A DNA stretch of 32,920 nt from Eubacterium sp. TM05-53 (GTDB taxonomy: Bacteria; Bacillota_I; Bacilli_A; Erysipelotrichales; Erysipelotrichaceae): positions 51,559 to 84,478 of the forward strand of contig NZ_QSPK01000003.1 of NCBI RefSeq assembly GCF_003436425.1. The letters run 5' to 3'. The translations under genes and the position numbers were made by a program. Positions 24,373 through 32,857 of this stretch are shown in pieces (positions within the stretch are counted from its first letter, which is position 1; every line of letters begins with the position of its first letter). The notes under the pieces are model-generated. The model had not been told where the DNA came from and did no database searches. It was given only the letters and a program-made list of their open reading frames with translations.

Positions 24373-25788
24373 ATGAAGGGACCTTCCTTTTATTTTCAAA
24401 AAATGTCATTAACGCGACAAATTTTAACAATCATTTTGACGGTTTTGATGTTTTTTATTATGTTTTTCTTTGTGTTTGTCAGCGATAATATTGATCGAAC
24501 CATTACCAAACAAATGTATGAACTGATTTTAAATCGACAAACACCAATCGTTGGATTGGTGGATTCAAAACAAACCGATAGTTTAGATGATATTTATGCG
24601 TTTTTAGCGAGTGACAGTGTTCAAACAAACTGTATTATTCAAGATGGTAAAATGAATGTGATTTCGAATCAGAGTTCTAAAAGAAAACCAGTGAATCATA
24701 AAGTATATGAGTATTTATTAGAACAATCCAAACAAATGGATTCTGAAAGTGAAGAAGCATTGCAGGGGACAATTACAGTCGCAAACTCGAAGTATTATTA
24801 TCGTTTGATCTATTGTCATGACGGTATAATTTTGGCAAGTTTTATGGATGATACGTATGCGACGCAATTTAGAGATTCATTAATTGATTCTACAGTATAC
24901 GTTATTGTGATTGCGTTTATGATTGTATTCCTGATTATTTTAATGTGGGTATTCTCTATTATTCATCCTTTGAATTTGATTCGAAATTATATTGAACAAA
25001 TTAAAGATGGAAAAGAAGTGGAACTTCATTTAAATCGTGATGATGAAATTGGTGAGATGGCGACTGCGATTGTGAAGATGAATGATGAATTGAAAAAGCA
25101 GGATAAAGCCAAAGAAGACATGATTCATAATATTTCACATGATTTAAAAACGCCGATTGCGACAATTAAATCGTACGCTGAATCGATTAAAGATGGTATT
25201 TATCCATATGGAACTTTGGAAAGCAGTGTTGATGTCATCTTAGATAATGCACAGAGATTAGAGAATAAAGTCCATTCTTTATTATATATGAATCGTGTTG
25301 AATACTTAGTGGCCAGTGATGCCGAGGGGGTAGTCACAAATATGAAGGATGTTGTGGAACAGGTTGTATTAAATGCAGCTGTAATTCGTCCTGAAATTCA
25401 AGTGATTACGGATGTAGAAGAAGTTTTCTTTGACGGCTTGATCGAAGCATGGCGTGTTGCGATTGAAAATATTATGGAAAACGCATTCCGTTATGCGAAA
25501 TCTTATATTAAGATTGAAGTAAGAGAAGATTGGTTATGTATTAGTAATGATGGTCCAAAGATGCCGGAGGATCGAATTCAATCATTATTTAGGCCTTATG
25601 AAAAAGGCGAAGGTGGACGTTTTGGACTTGGATTATCGATTGTTTCTAAGGTTTGTAAGGCCAATCACTATATTGTGAAAGGTGAAAATAGCGAGGATGG
25701 AGTTCGCTTTATTATTTATCGTAAGACAAAAAAACAAAAGAAGAAAAAAGAAAATAACTGGGTAAAAAATAAAGGAGAAAAAGTATGA
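24373..25788 (+). CDS. Membrane sensor histidine kinase
   Basis: The 471-residue protein has two membrane helices (about 16-38 and 173-196) around an extracellular sensor of about 130 residues, then a HAMP linker (about 197-245), a HisKA domain with phospho-accepting H256 in ISHDLKTP, and an ATPase domain with NIMENAFRYA (N box), SNDGPKMP (G1), and FGLGLSIV (G2). The very basic C-terminus is low-complexity lysine-rich. It pairs with the adjacent regulator. A terminator upstream and a TAAAAT-like -10 at about 24345 suggest separate or reduced expression. Its stop overlaps the next gene by ATGA. Confidence 0.94.
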   Translation: MKGPSFYFQKMSLTRQILTIILTVLMFFIMFFFVFVSDNIDRTITKQMYELILNRQTPIVGLVDSKQTDSLDDIYAFLASDSVQTNCIIQDGKMNVISNQSSKRKPVNHKVYEYLLEQSKQMDSESEEALQGTITVANSKYYYRLIYCHDGIILASFMDDTYATQFRDSLIDSTVYVIVIAFMIVFLIILMWVFSIIHPLNLIRNYIEQIKDGKEVELHLNRDDEIGEMATAIVKMNDELKKQDKAKEDMIHNISHDLKTPIATIKSYAESIKDGIYPYGTLESSVDVILDNAQRLENKVHSLLYMNRVEYLVASDAEGVVTNMKDVVEQVVLNAAVIRPEIQVITDVEEVFFDGLIEAWRVAIENIMENAFRYAKSYIKIEVREDWLCISNDGPKMPEDRIQSLFRPYEKGEGGRFGLGLSIVSKVCKANHYIVKGENSEDGVRFIIYRKTKKQKKKKENNWVKNKGEKV

Positions 25789-26765
25789 TGAATGTCGCAA
25801 CAATTGGTTCTGGTGTAATTGTAGATCGAATGATTGAAGCCATGCGTTTAGATGGTCGATACAATTTATATTGTGTATATTCGAGAACAGAAAAGCGTGC
25901 TAAAGAATTTGCCGAAAAACATGGAATTCAAAAGTATTACACAGATATGGAAGAAATGTTGAATGATGAAAATGTGGATATTGTTTATGTGGCAAGTCCG
26001 AATTCTTTACATTATTCACAATCGAAAATGGCGTTGGAACATAAGAAGCATGTTATTAATGAAAAGCCATTTACGCCAACTTTAAAAGAGTGTAATGAAC
26101 TATTTGAAATAGCTGAAAAAAATGGTGTTTATATTTTTGAAGCCATCACAAATGTGCATTTGCCAAACTATAAAATCATTAAAGAAAATCTATCCAATTG
26201 TGGAGATATTAAGATGGTACAGTGCAATTTCTCACAATATTCATCAAAGTATCAAAAGTATAAAGATCATATTCAGACAAATGCGTTTGATCCAGCCTTC
26301 AATGGAGGTGCTTTAATGGATATCAATGTATATAATCTACACTTTGTGACAGGACTATTTGGTAAACCTCGCGAGGTTCATTATTTTAAAAATGTTGGAT
26401 ACAACGGCATTGATACAAGTGGAATCATTATTATGCAGTATCCAGATTTTATCGCAACTTGTACGGGTGCGAAAGATTGTTCGAGTCCTTACACAGTATA
26501 TGTACAGGGAGATCAGGGAACGATTATTGTTTCTGGAGCAAGTAGTGGTGTATGTAAAGATGTGTATTTTGATGCGCCTAAAAAGGATCAAATTGGTAAA
26601 AAAGCTATAGATACAAAAGAAAAAATCAGTATTGAACAACCAGATCACATGTTGTATGAGTGTCAGGACTTTATGGATATCATTCTAAATAAGGATGAAG
26701 AAGCTTATACAACATTTAAGGAACAAACCCAAATTGTTGTAGAACTATTAGAAAAGCTATCATGA
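25785..26765 (+). CDS. Gfo/Idh/MocA-family NAD(P)-dependent oxidoreductase
   Basis: The 326-residue protein starts with a Rossmann fold (VATIGSGVIVDRMIEAM), carries the family EKP motif (INEKPFTPT, about residue 92), and has the conserved histidine-containing C-terminal barrel region (GGALMDINVYNLHFVTGLFG). Members oxidise or reduce sugars, inositols and related compounds. The start at 25785 overlaps the kinase stop; the ATG at 25788 is equally possible. It converges on yaaA and shares a terminator with it. Confidence 0.92.
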   Translation: MMNVATIGSGVIVDRMIEAMRLDGRYNLYCVYSRTEKRAKEFAEKHGIQKYYTDMEEMLNDENVDIVYVASPNSLHYSQSKMALEHKKHVINEKPFTPTLKECNELFEIAEKNGVYIFEAITNVHLPNYKIIKENLSNCGDIKMVQCNFSQYSSKYQKYKDHIQTNAFDPAFNGGALMDINVYNLHFVTGLFGKPREVHYFKNVGYNGIDTSGIIIMQYPDFIATCTGAKDCSSPYTVYVQGDQGTIIVSGASSGVCKDVYFDAPKKDQIGKKAIDTKEKISIEQPDHMLYECQDFMDIILNKDEEAYTTFKEQTQIVVELLEKLS

Positions 26766-26780
26766 TGATAGCTTTTTTTG
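26750..26780. terminator. Bidirectional terminator covering both stop codons
   Basis: AAAAGCTATC and GATAGCTTTT flank a five-base loop. The forward gene ends in the loop at 26763-26765 and the reverse gene's stop is TCA read backwards at 26760-26762. T runs exist on both strands. Confidence 0.85.
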
Positions 26781-27470
26781 AAATATATATAATTTTTCTG
26801 TACTTTGACTCGCATCAAAAATATATCCTAAATCATTGAACTTAGTAATATCTTTGATTTCTTGAATGTTGTTTTCGGCAAGATAGCGAACCATAGCACC
26901 TCTTGCCATCTTGGCATAAACACCTTTTTCCTTACCATTTTCTTCGACAAAACGAACATCAATCAATGGCTTATATTTTCGGATGATTTTGGCGTATTCT
27001 TCACTCGCCAGATTTAAAATGGGTTCATCCATTTGTTTGGCAAGATCGTCTTTCCAAAAGTCATACAAAGAGAATGGGCATTTTGTCTGCATTTCTAAAC
27101 GATAGGGTGTGATCGCATCCAGGGGTTTTAAAAGACCATAAAATCCGGAAAGAATGTAAAGATGTTGTTGAATATATTTCATTTGATCATCTGTAAATAC
27201 ATGGGGTGCCATATATTGATATTGAATACCAGAATAGCTCAGTATGGCTGGCGTTGTATTTTTGTCTAGACGCATATTTTGAAATTGATCATAAGTACTT
27301 TGTGCAATTGTGTCAGAACATTTTAAATAAGACTTTAATTCTGAATACTCTAAGCTTTTGATATGATTTAAAAGTTTGGATGTCTTGGATAAGAATAGGG
27401 GTGTTGTACACTCTATGTTGATATCATCGATCATTTTCATTTTCTTAGCGGGTGAGATAATTATTTTCAT
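26760..27470 (-). CDS. yaaA: Peroxide stress protein YaaA (DUF328)
   Basis: YaaA lowers free iron under hydrogen peroxide stress in E. coli and has DNA-binding properties; its exact chemistry is uncertain. The 236-residue protein has the conserved start MKIIISPAKKM, ILSGFYGLLKPLDAITPYRLEM, and the closing region NDLGYIFDASQS. It converges with the oxidoreductase gene and overlaps it by six bases. Its start faces the M42 gene across only 43 bases, which must hold both promoters. Confidence 0.95.
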   Translation of the reverse strand: MKIIISPAKKMKMIDDINIECTTPLFLSKTSKLLNHIKSLEYSELKSYLKCSDTIAQSTYDQFQNMRLDKNTTPAILSYSGIQYQYMAPHVFTDDQMKYIQQHLYILSGFYGLLKPLDAITPYRLEMQTKCPFSLYDFWKDDLAKQMDEPILNLASEEYAKIIRKYKPLIDVRFVEENGKEKGVYAKMARGAMVRYLAENNIQEIKDITKFNDLGYIFDASQSTEKLYIFQKKLSS

Positions 27471-27513
27471 AATAATATTGTATAATAAGTGTCAAGAAAA
27501 GGAAGTGAAGATT

Positions 27514-28545
27514 ATGGTGAAAACTGAAGAAATGTTAAAGAATTTAGAGAAATTGATCAATACACCGAGTGTGGTTGGCTTCTATCCTGAAATCCATAAA
27601 AAATTAGCGGAGATGGTAGGAAAGTTTGGATACGAACTTGAGTTTGATAATAAACGAACTGCCTACGTACGTGTACCAGGAAAAGATTCTAGTAAGACAG
27701 TATGTGTAGGTGCTCACTTAGATACAATTGGTTTACAAGTGCGTCATGTGATGGAGAATGGCTGGATCGAAGTGAAAAACTTGGGTGGAGTCAATTTTCA
27801 TAATGTGGAAGGTGAAAATGTTTATATTCATACGCGTAGTGGAAAAACTTATGAAGGAATGGTAATTTGTAAGTCACATTCTGTTCATGTGTTTGATGAT
27901 GCGAGAAGTCGTGAACGTGATAAAGATAATGAAGCTGTTTTATTGGATGCAGATGTTAGTTGTGCTAAAGATGTATATGATCTAGGAATTGAACATGGGG
28001 ATTTGATTAGTGTAGAACCACGTTTTAGACGTACAGAATCTGGCTTTATTAAATCACGTCATATTGATGATAAGGCTATGGTTGCAGCCGTGATTGATGT
28101 GTTGCGCCAATTGAAAGAAGAGAATTTAACGCCTGCTTATGATACTTTGTTTGCGTTTCCTATTTGTGAAGAGATTGGACATGGAGGCGCTTATGTTCCT
28201 AGTGAAGTGAGTGAATATGTAGCTTTGGATATCGGCTTGATTGGACCGGATAATCATGGTTCAGAAAAGAAAGTTTCTATTGGGGCCAGCGACAACTATT
28301 CTCCTTATGATTGGGGATTAACGACTAAAATCATCAATTTGGCAAAAGCGAACAATATCAACTATTGTGTAGATACCTATTATCGTTTTGGCTCAGATGC
28401 CACAGCGGCCATTCGCGCAGGAAACAACATTATGCCAGCTGTATTTGGGGTCGGCTGTATGAATTCACATGGCTATGAAAGAACAAGTATTCAAGCGATT
28501 GAGGATTGTGCACGTTTAACATTGGCTTATGTGCTAAGTAAATAA
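27514..28545 (+). CDS. M42-family metalloaminopeptidase
   Basis: The 343-residue protein is a co-catalytic metal aminopeptidase or deblocking peptidase. Visible metal or catalytic elements are H and D in GAHLDTIG, D in HIDDKAM, E-E in CEEIGHGG, D in ALDIGLIG and H in MNSHGYERT. It should act in the cytoplasm on peptides. I chose the ATG at 27514 after AAGGAAGTG; the frame extending to 27376 overlaps yaaA and is not supported. Confidence 0.95.
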   Translation: MVKTEEMLKNLEKLINTPSVVGFYPEIHKKLAEMVGKFGYELEFDNKRTAYVRVPGKDSSKTVCVGAHLDTIGLQVRHVMENGWIEVKNLGGVNFHNVEGENVYIHTRSGKTYEGMVICKSHSVHVFDDARSRERDKDNEAVLLDADVSCAKDVYDLGIEHGDLISVEPRFRRTESGFIKSRHIDDKAMVAAVIDVLRQLKEENLTPAYDTLFAFPICEEIGHGGAYVPSEVSEYVALDIGLIGPDNHGSEKKVSIGASDNYSPYDWGLTTKIINLAKANNINYCVDTYYRFGSDATAAIRAGNNIMPAVFGVGCMNSHGYERTSIQAIEDCARLTLAYVLSK

Positions 28546-28574
28546 AAAAAGAGATATCTTGCGATATCTTTTTT
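28546..28574 (+). terminator. Terminator of the M42 peptidase gene
   Basis: AGATATC and GATATCT form a stem around TTGC, with A run before and TTTTTT after, directly behind the stop codon. Confidence 0.9.
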
Positions 28575-28609
28575 GGTTGAACTAAAATGTGAAATGGATT
28601 TGTTCAACC
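28575..28609. repeat. Inverted repeat of unknown role
   Basis: GGTTGAAC and GTTCAACC are exact complements 19 bases apart, in the space between the M42 terminator and the 3' end of the DUF3793 gene. There is no T run on either strand, so it is a poor terminator. Confidence 0.5.
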
Positions 28610-28693
28610 ATATACATTCTAAATGATTTTCAAACGTATTCATAGACCGAAAAACGATATATGGTCGATGAAAGAAGAAAAAATAAATATTTG

Positions 28694-29227
28694 TTAAAGA
28701 ATTTCCGATAATTCATATCCATTATGGATTTGATTCAACATTTTTTCTTTTGTTTGTTTAAATAAATCAAATTGCTTTTTAGCTTCATTTACGTTTTGAT
28801 ACACCTTCCAATCTCCGATTAAGTAATAGGGTTTGTGTTCAATAAATCCAATCACGTCATCTAATGGATATCCAAGAAATACACCTATTTCATGAGGAAA
28901 GTTTTTAGTGTTAAGTCTTTTTTTGAGTTCTTGTATACACAGTTCAAAAGTATTTGGATATTGATAGGATTTTAGAAAATTTTGAACTGCATTTGAGGAA
29001 ATATAGTCTTTAAGTTTTGAATTGTATACATAAATGGTGTATTGAGTTTCTTGTTCTATGAGGATAAAGAAAATCCCTTTTGAATTGAATTGTTGATTGT
29101 ATTGTTTGATAAACAATCGAATACTATCGTCGTCTTTTGGAAGGTGGAACATATTGGCATATTTATATTGCTTCAGTGCAGGTGCACAATAATTGGCCAA
29201 TAGTGACTCAAAACGTTGTTTCGGCAT
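28694..29227 (-). CDS. DUF3793 family protein
   Basis: The 177-residue protein carries the DUF3793 pattern HEIGVFLGYPLDDVIGFIEH followed by YYLIGDWKVYQNV near residues 110-145. It has no signal or membrane segment. Function is unknown. Its start lies two bases behind the flavodoxin stop, so the two are one operon, and DUF3793 genes are often seen beside flavodoxin or iron/haem-related genes; this suggests, without proof, a redox or metal role. Confidence 0.85.
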   Translation of the reverse strand: MPKQRFESLLANYCAPALKQYKYANMFHLPKDDDSIRLFIKQYNQQFNSKGIFFILIEQETQYTIYVYNSKLKDYISSNAVQNFLKSYQYPNTFELCIQELKKRLNTKNFPHEIGVFLGYPLDDVIGFIEHKPYYLIGDWKVYQNVNEAKKQFDLFKQTKEKMLNQIHNGYELSEIL

Positions 29228-29229
29228 AA

Positions 29230-29580
29230 TTAAGCTCCAATTGCTGCTTTGATGTTTTCGATATCTTCAGGTGTACCAGAATTTTCTACTTTATATAGAA
29301 TTTCACAACCATAATCTTCACTGATCTTGTCGGCAGCCTGGCAATATGCGTCACCATAATTTGTATCTCCGGAGCAAACAACACCTTGAATCAATGTGCC
29401 ATTTGCCATCAAGAAGCTTTCGACTTCAGCAGGAACATCACCATATCCATCTGTATATGTAAATAAGATATATGGTTCATCGATGCTTTCAGATCCATCA
29501 TTGATGCGTAATGCATCAATGCCTAATGAACTGATTATTTCTTCCACATTACCAGTACGACTTGCGAATGCATATTTCAT
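29230..29580 (-). CDS. NrdI-like flavodoxin
   Basis: The 116-residue protein is a small flavodoxin of the NrdI kind: FASRTGNVEE is the FMN-phosphate loop, YGDVPAEVESFL and GVVCSGDTNYGDAYCQAADKI match the second FMN-contact region, and NSGTPEDIENIKAAI closes the fold. NrdI activates the manganese cofactor of class Ib ribonucleotide reductase, but no nrdE or nrdF is nearby, so general electron transfer is equally likely. AAGGAGG precedes the ATG. First gene of a two-gene operon. Confidence 0.85.
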   Translation of the reverse strand: MKYAFASRTGNVEEIISSLGIDALRINDGSESIDEPYILFTYTDGYGDVPAEVESFLMANGTLIQGVVCSGDTNYGDAYCQAADKISEDYGCEILYKVENSGTPEDIENIKAAIGA

Positions 29581-29598
29581 GATTTTACCTCCTTAAAA

Positions 29599-29654
29599 GT
29601 TAGAAACGACTAACTGCTATTAGTATAACTCCAGAATAGTTAGTTGTAAATAAC
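29599..29654 (-). promoter_or_regulatory. Flavodoxin promoter with two matching operator-like sites
   Basis: On the minus strand, TTTACA (29650-29645) and TATACT (29627-29622) are 17 bases apart. Two 16-bp sites of the form GTTA-N8-TAAC lie at 29599-29614 and 29639-29654, exactly 40 bp apart, one past the -10 and one over the -35. The regulator is unknown and not encoded here. Confidence 0.7.
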
Positions 29655-29712
29655 TTTTTTCGGAAATTTTTTTCTTTATGGTATACTATTTCTGTTTAAT
29701 GGGAGAGGTTTT

Positions 29713-31059
29713 ATGCAAGTGAAAGATATGACGAAGGGAAATGAATTAAAGTTGATTTTTTTGTTTTCCCTACCTTTAATGCTTGGAAATATATTTCAGC
29801 AGCTATATACAGTTTGTGACACAATCATTGTTTCTAGACACCTAGGTGTGAAGGCATTGGCGGCCATAGGATGTTCGGATTGGCTAACATGGATGGGAAT
29901 TGCAGTTGTGACTGGGCTTGCCCAAGGTTTTTCAATTCCGATAGCCCATGCGTTTGGAACGCATGATAAGAGTAATGTACAAAAGTGCATTTCTACTTTA
30001 GTTGTGAATGCGATTATATCAACTGTTGTTTTATTAGCCGTGATTTATCCGCTTTTACCAAATATTTTAATTTTATTAAAAACGCCAGCCGATATTATGG
30101 ATCGAGCTTTAGCGTATACACATGTTATTTATATCGGTTTGTTTGCGACAATGTTTTATAATGCACTTGCGAGTATTTTACGTGCTTTTGGCAATTCTAA
30201 AACACCTCTACAAGCTATGATTATTGCCAGTATTTGTAACGTCGGTTTAGATGTACTATTTGTAATGGGCTTTGAATGGGGAATTATTGGTGCTGGTGTT
30301 GCGACAGTTATTGCACAGATTTTAGCTGGATGTTTCTGTTTGTATCATGTATTAAAATTGAAAGAATATATGCCTACATCAATTTGTAGAGATATGGCTT
30401 ACTATAAAAATCAATTTAGATTAGGAATTCCTATGGCACTACAAAATGTCTTGATTTCGATTGGTGGTATGGTATTAACAAGTGCCGTAAATCGATATGG
30501 AACTTATTTCCTTGCAGGATTTACAGCTATGAACAAGCTATATGGAGTGCTTGAAATTTCAGCTGTTTCTTATGGCTATGCCATGGTTACATATACGGGA
30601 CAAAATTATGGGGCACATCGTTATGATCGAATTAAGAGTGGTGTAAAAAAAGTGGTTCTACTATCTTTGGCAACTTCCATCTTGATTTCTATTATACTTT
30701 GGATTTTTGGCCCATTCTTCCTATCTTGTTTCATATCAAAAACAAGTGAAGGTGCCGAACAAGCTATGACATATGGATTGAATTTCTTAAGATGTTTAAC
30801 GGTTTGGCTTCCAATTTTATATATGTTGCATGCATATCGCTCTACGATTCAAGGTTTATCCAATGCCTTCATTCCTATGGTATCTGGCTTATTTGAGTTA
30901 TTGATGCGAATTTCTGGAGCTTTGATTCTACCTATCTATTTTGGCAAAGCGGGACTGTATCCGGTAGAAGTATTGGCATGGATTGGTGCTGTTATAATTT
31001 TGATTCCTAGTTATTATTATATGGAAAGAAATTTTCAAAACGTTTCAGAAAATAGTTGA
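29713..31059 (+). CDS. MATE-family multidrug/metabolite efflux transporter
   Basis: The 448-residue protein has twelve membrane segments in two related halves, as in MATE exporters driven by sodium or protons. The first half starts LIFLFSLPLMLGNIFQQLYTVCDTIIVSRHLG, with the usual segment GLAQGFSIPIAHAFG; the second half has IGGMVLTSAVNRYG and TYTGQNYGAHRYDR. A TATACT at 29683-29688 gives a likely promoter and GGGAGAGG the ribosome site. It is divergent from the flavodoxin operon. Substrate unknown. Confidence 0.94.
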   Translation: MQVKDMTKGNELKLIFLFSLPLMLGNIFQQLYTVCDTIIVSRHLGVKALAAIGCSDWLTWMGIAVVTGLAQGFSIPIAHAFGTHDKSNVQKCISTLVVNAIISTVVLLAVIYPLLPNILILLKTPADIMDRALAYTHVIYIGLFATMFYNALASILRAFGNSKTPLQAMIIASICNVGLDVLFVMGFEWGIIGAGVATVIAQILAGCFCLYHVLKLKEYMPTSICRDMAYYKNQFRLGIPMALQNVLISIGGMVLTSAVNRYGTYFLAGFTAMNKLYGVLEISAVSYGYAMVTYTGQNYGAHRYDRIKSGVKKVVLLSLATSILISIILWIFGPFFLSCFISKTSEGAEQAMTYGLNFLRCLTVWLPILYMLHAYRSTIQGLSNAFIPMVSGLFELLMRISGALILPIYFGKAGLYPVEVLAWIGAVIILIPSYYYMERNFQNVSENS

Positions 31060-31084
31060 CAACTTATTTCATAGAGAATAAAAT
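31056..31084 (+). promoter_or_regulatory. Promoter of the ammonium channel gene
   Basis: A perfect TTGACA (31056-31061) overlaps the MATE stop codon and TAAAAT lies at 31079-31084, with a 17-base spacer. The start would be near 31091. Confidence 0.75.
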
Positions 31085-31101
31085 ACGTACATACATAAAG
31101 C

Positions 31102-31147
31102 AAAGGCGCTTATAGTTCATGAAATACATGAGCTGTAAGTGCCTTTT
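31102..31147 (+). terminator. Terminator or attenuator in the amt leader
   Basis: A long stem, GGC, CTTATAG and TCATG paired with CATGA, CTGTAAG and GCC with small mismatches, closes on AAATA and is followed by TTTTTCTTTT. It lies downstream of the amt promoter and upstream of AAGGAGGG, so it can cut off amt transcripts as well as ending MATE read-through. Confidence 0.75.
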
Positions 31148-31171
31148 TCTTTTGTGTAAGGAGGGAATATT

Positions 31172-32857
31172 ATGGAGAAGATTTTAACAGAGGTATTTGG
31201 AATATGGTACCTAATCGGAGCTGCATTTGTATTCTTTATGCAGGCTGGATTTGCGATGGTAGAAGCCGGATTTACAAGAGCCAAGAATGCCGGTAATATC
31301 ATTATGAAAAACTTAATGGATTTCTGTTTAGGAACTGTCGCATTCTTGATTATTGGTTATAGCCTATTGATGGGACAAGATTTTGCAGGACTTGTTGGAT
31401 GGGGCGAAAGTCCATTGACAAACTTTGCCGGAACAAACTGGTCAAGTTTTACATTCAACTTAGTATTCTGTGCTACAGCTGCTACTATTGTTTCTGGGGC
31501 TATGGCAGAAAGAACAAAATTCATTTCTTATTGTATTTATAGTTTTGTGATTAGCTTGATCGTATATCCCATCGAAGCACACTGGGTATGGGGCGGCGGT
31601 TGGCTAAGTAGCCTAGGCTTCCATGATTTTGCCGGAAGTGCTGCCATTCACTATGTTGGTGGTTTAACTGCTTTAATTGGTGCATGGATGTTAGGTCCAA
31701 GAATTGGTAAGTTTGATAAAGATGGAACTCCACGAGGAATCCCAGGTCACAGCTTAACAATTGGTGCACTTGGATGTTTCATCTTATGGTTTGGCTGGTA
31801 TGGATTCAATGGTGCTGCTGCTACAAATGGTATTCAGTTAGCTACTATCTTTGCGACAACTACTGTAGCTCCTGCTGTTGCGACATGTACAGTTATGTTG
31901 ATTACTTGGATCAAATATGGAAAACCAGATGTTGCGATGTGTTTAAATGGTTCTTTGGCTGGTTTAGTTGCGATTACTGCTGGATGTGATGCCGTAAACG
32001 TATTTGGATCATTCATGATTGGTATCTTATCTGGATGTATGGTTTGTTTCATTGTATGGTTGTTGGATTATAAATTAAAAGTAGATGATCCGGTAGGAGC
32101 TGTAGCTGTACACTTTGGTAATGGTGTATTAGGAACGATTTGTGTTGGATTATTCGCTTGTGGAACAGATACAATGCCAGAAGCACAAGGATTATTCTAT
32201 GGTGGTGGATTCCACTTATTAGGAGTTCAATTATTAGGTTTATTGGCAATTGGTGCATGGACTGCCGTAACTATGTTTATTACTTTCTACATTATTAAAA
32301 AGACGGTTGGATTACGTGTTAGTGCACATGAAGAAATTGTGGGTCTTGATAAAATGGAACATGGATTGGAAAGTGCATATGCTGGTTTTGCCTTAGAAGC
32401 CGATGTTCCTGGTGATTATTTAGAGAGAATTCAAGATTCTAGCTACACTCCAAGTGTAGAAGTGGATGATGCCGTACCTACAAAAGTCATTCATAGTGAT
32501 GGTTCTATTTCTAAGGTTGTTATTATCACTAAGGCTGAGAAATTTGATAAGATCAAGGCTGCATTGAATGAAATTGGTATTGGAGGTATGACTGTTACTA
32601 AAGTATCTGGTTGTGGTGTACAAAAGGGACAAACAAGCTACTATCGTGGTGGTAAAGTAAATATGGAATTGCTTCCTAAATTAAAGGTTGAAGTTGTTGT
32701 TAGTGAAGTGCCTGTAGCTGATGTTGTTAAGGCAGCTAAAAAGGCATTGTATACTGGAAATATTGGGGATGGAAAAATCTTTGTCTACGATGTTGCGGAT
32801 GTTGTTCGTATCTCAACAGGAGCTCGTGGTAAAGATGCATTAAAATATGAAGAATAA
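31172..32857 (+). CDS. amt: Ammonium channel Amt fused to a C-terminal P-II signalling domain
   Basis: Residues 1 to about 400 are an Amt channel with eleven membrane helices: AFVFFMQAGFAMVEAGF, the pore histidines in HYVGGLTALIGAW and VHFGNGVLGT. A linker of about 45 residues follows, and residues 448-561 form a complete P-II (GlnB/GlnK) domain: KVVIITKAEKFDKIKAAL, a T-loop QTSYYRGGK, ELLPKLKVEVVV, and GDGKIFVYDV with RTGARG-like ending. In place of the uridylylated Tyr51 of E. coli GlnB there is valine (residue 496), so uridylylation control is unlikely; binding of ATP, ADP or 2-oxoglutarate could still gate the channel in cis. Strong AAGGAGGG precedes the ATG. Confidence 0.95.
   Translation: MEKILTEVFGIWYLIGAAFVFFMQAGFAMVEAGFTRAKNAGNIIMKNLMDFCLGTVAFLIIGYSLLMGQDFAGLVGWGESPLTNFAGTNWSSFTFNLVFCATAATIVSGAMAERTKFISYCIYSFVISLIVYPIEAHWVWGGGWLSSLGFHDFAGSAAIHYVGGLTALIGAWMLGPRIGKFDKDGTPRGIPGHSLTIGALGCFILWFGWYGFNGAAATNGIQLATIFATTTVAPAVATCTVMLITWIKYGKPDVAMCLNGSLAGLVAITAGCDAVNVFGSFMIGILSGCMVCFIVWLLDYKLKVDDPVGAVAVHFGNGVLGTICVGLFACGTDTMPEAQGLFYGGGFHLLGVQLLGLLAIGAWTAVTMFITFYIIKKTVGLRVSAHEEIVGLDKMEHGLESAYAGFALEADVPGDYLERIQDSSYTPSVEVDDAVPTKVIHSDGSISKVVIITKAEKFDKIKAALNEIGIGGMTVTKVSGCGVQKGQTSYYRGGKVNMELLPKLKVEVVVSEVPVADVVKAAKKALYTGNIGDGKIFVYDVADVVRISTGARGKDALKYEE

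Noticed and set aside
28575..28609. Terminator for the DUF3793 operon
   Set aside because: No T run follows the stem on the minus strand, and the M42 gene already has its own terminator.
31102..31147. ANTAR-regulated antiterminator hairpin
   Set aside because: ANTAR targets have two hairpins with hexaloops of the form A-x-x-G-x-x; only one hairpin with an AAATA loop is seen.
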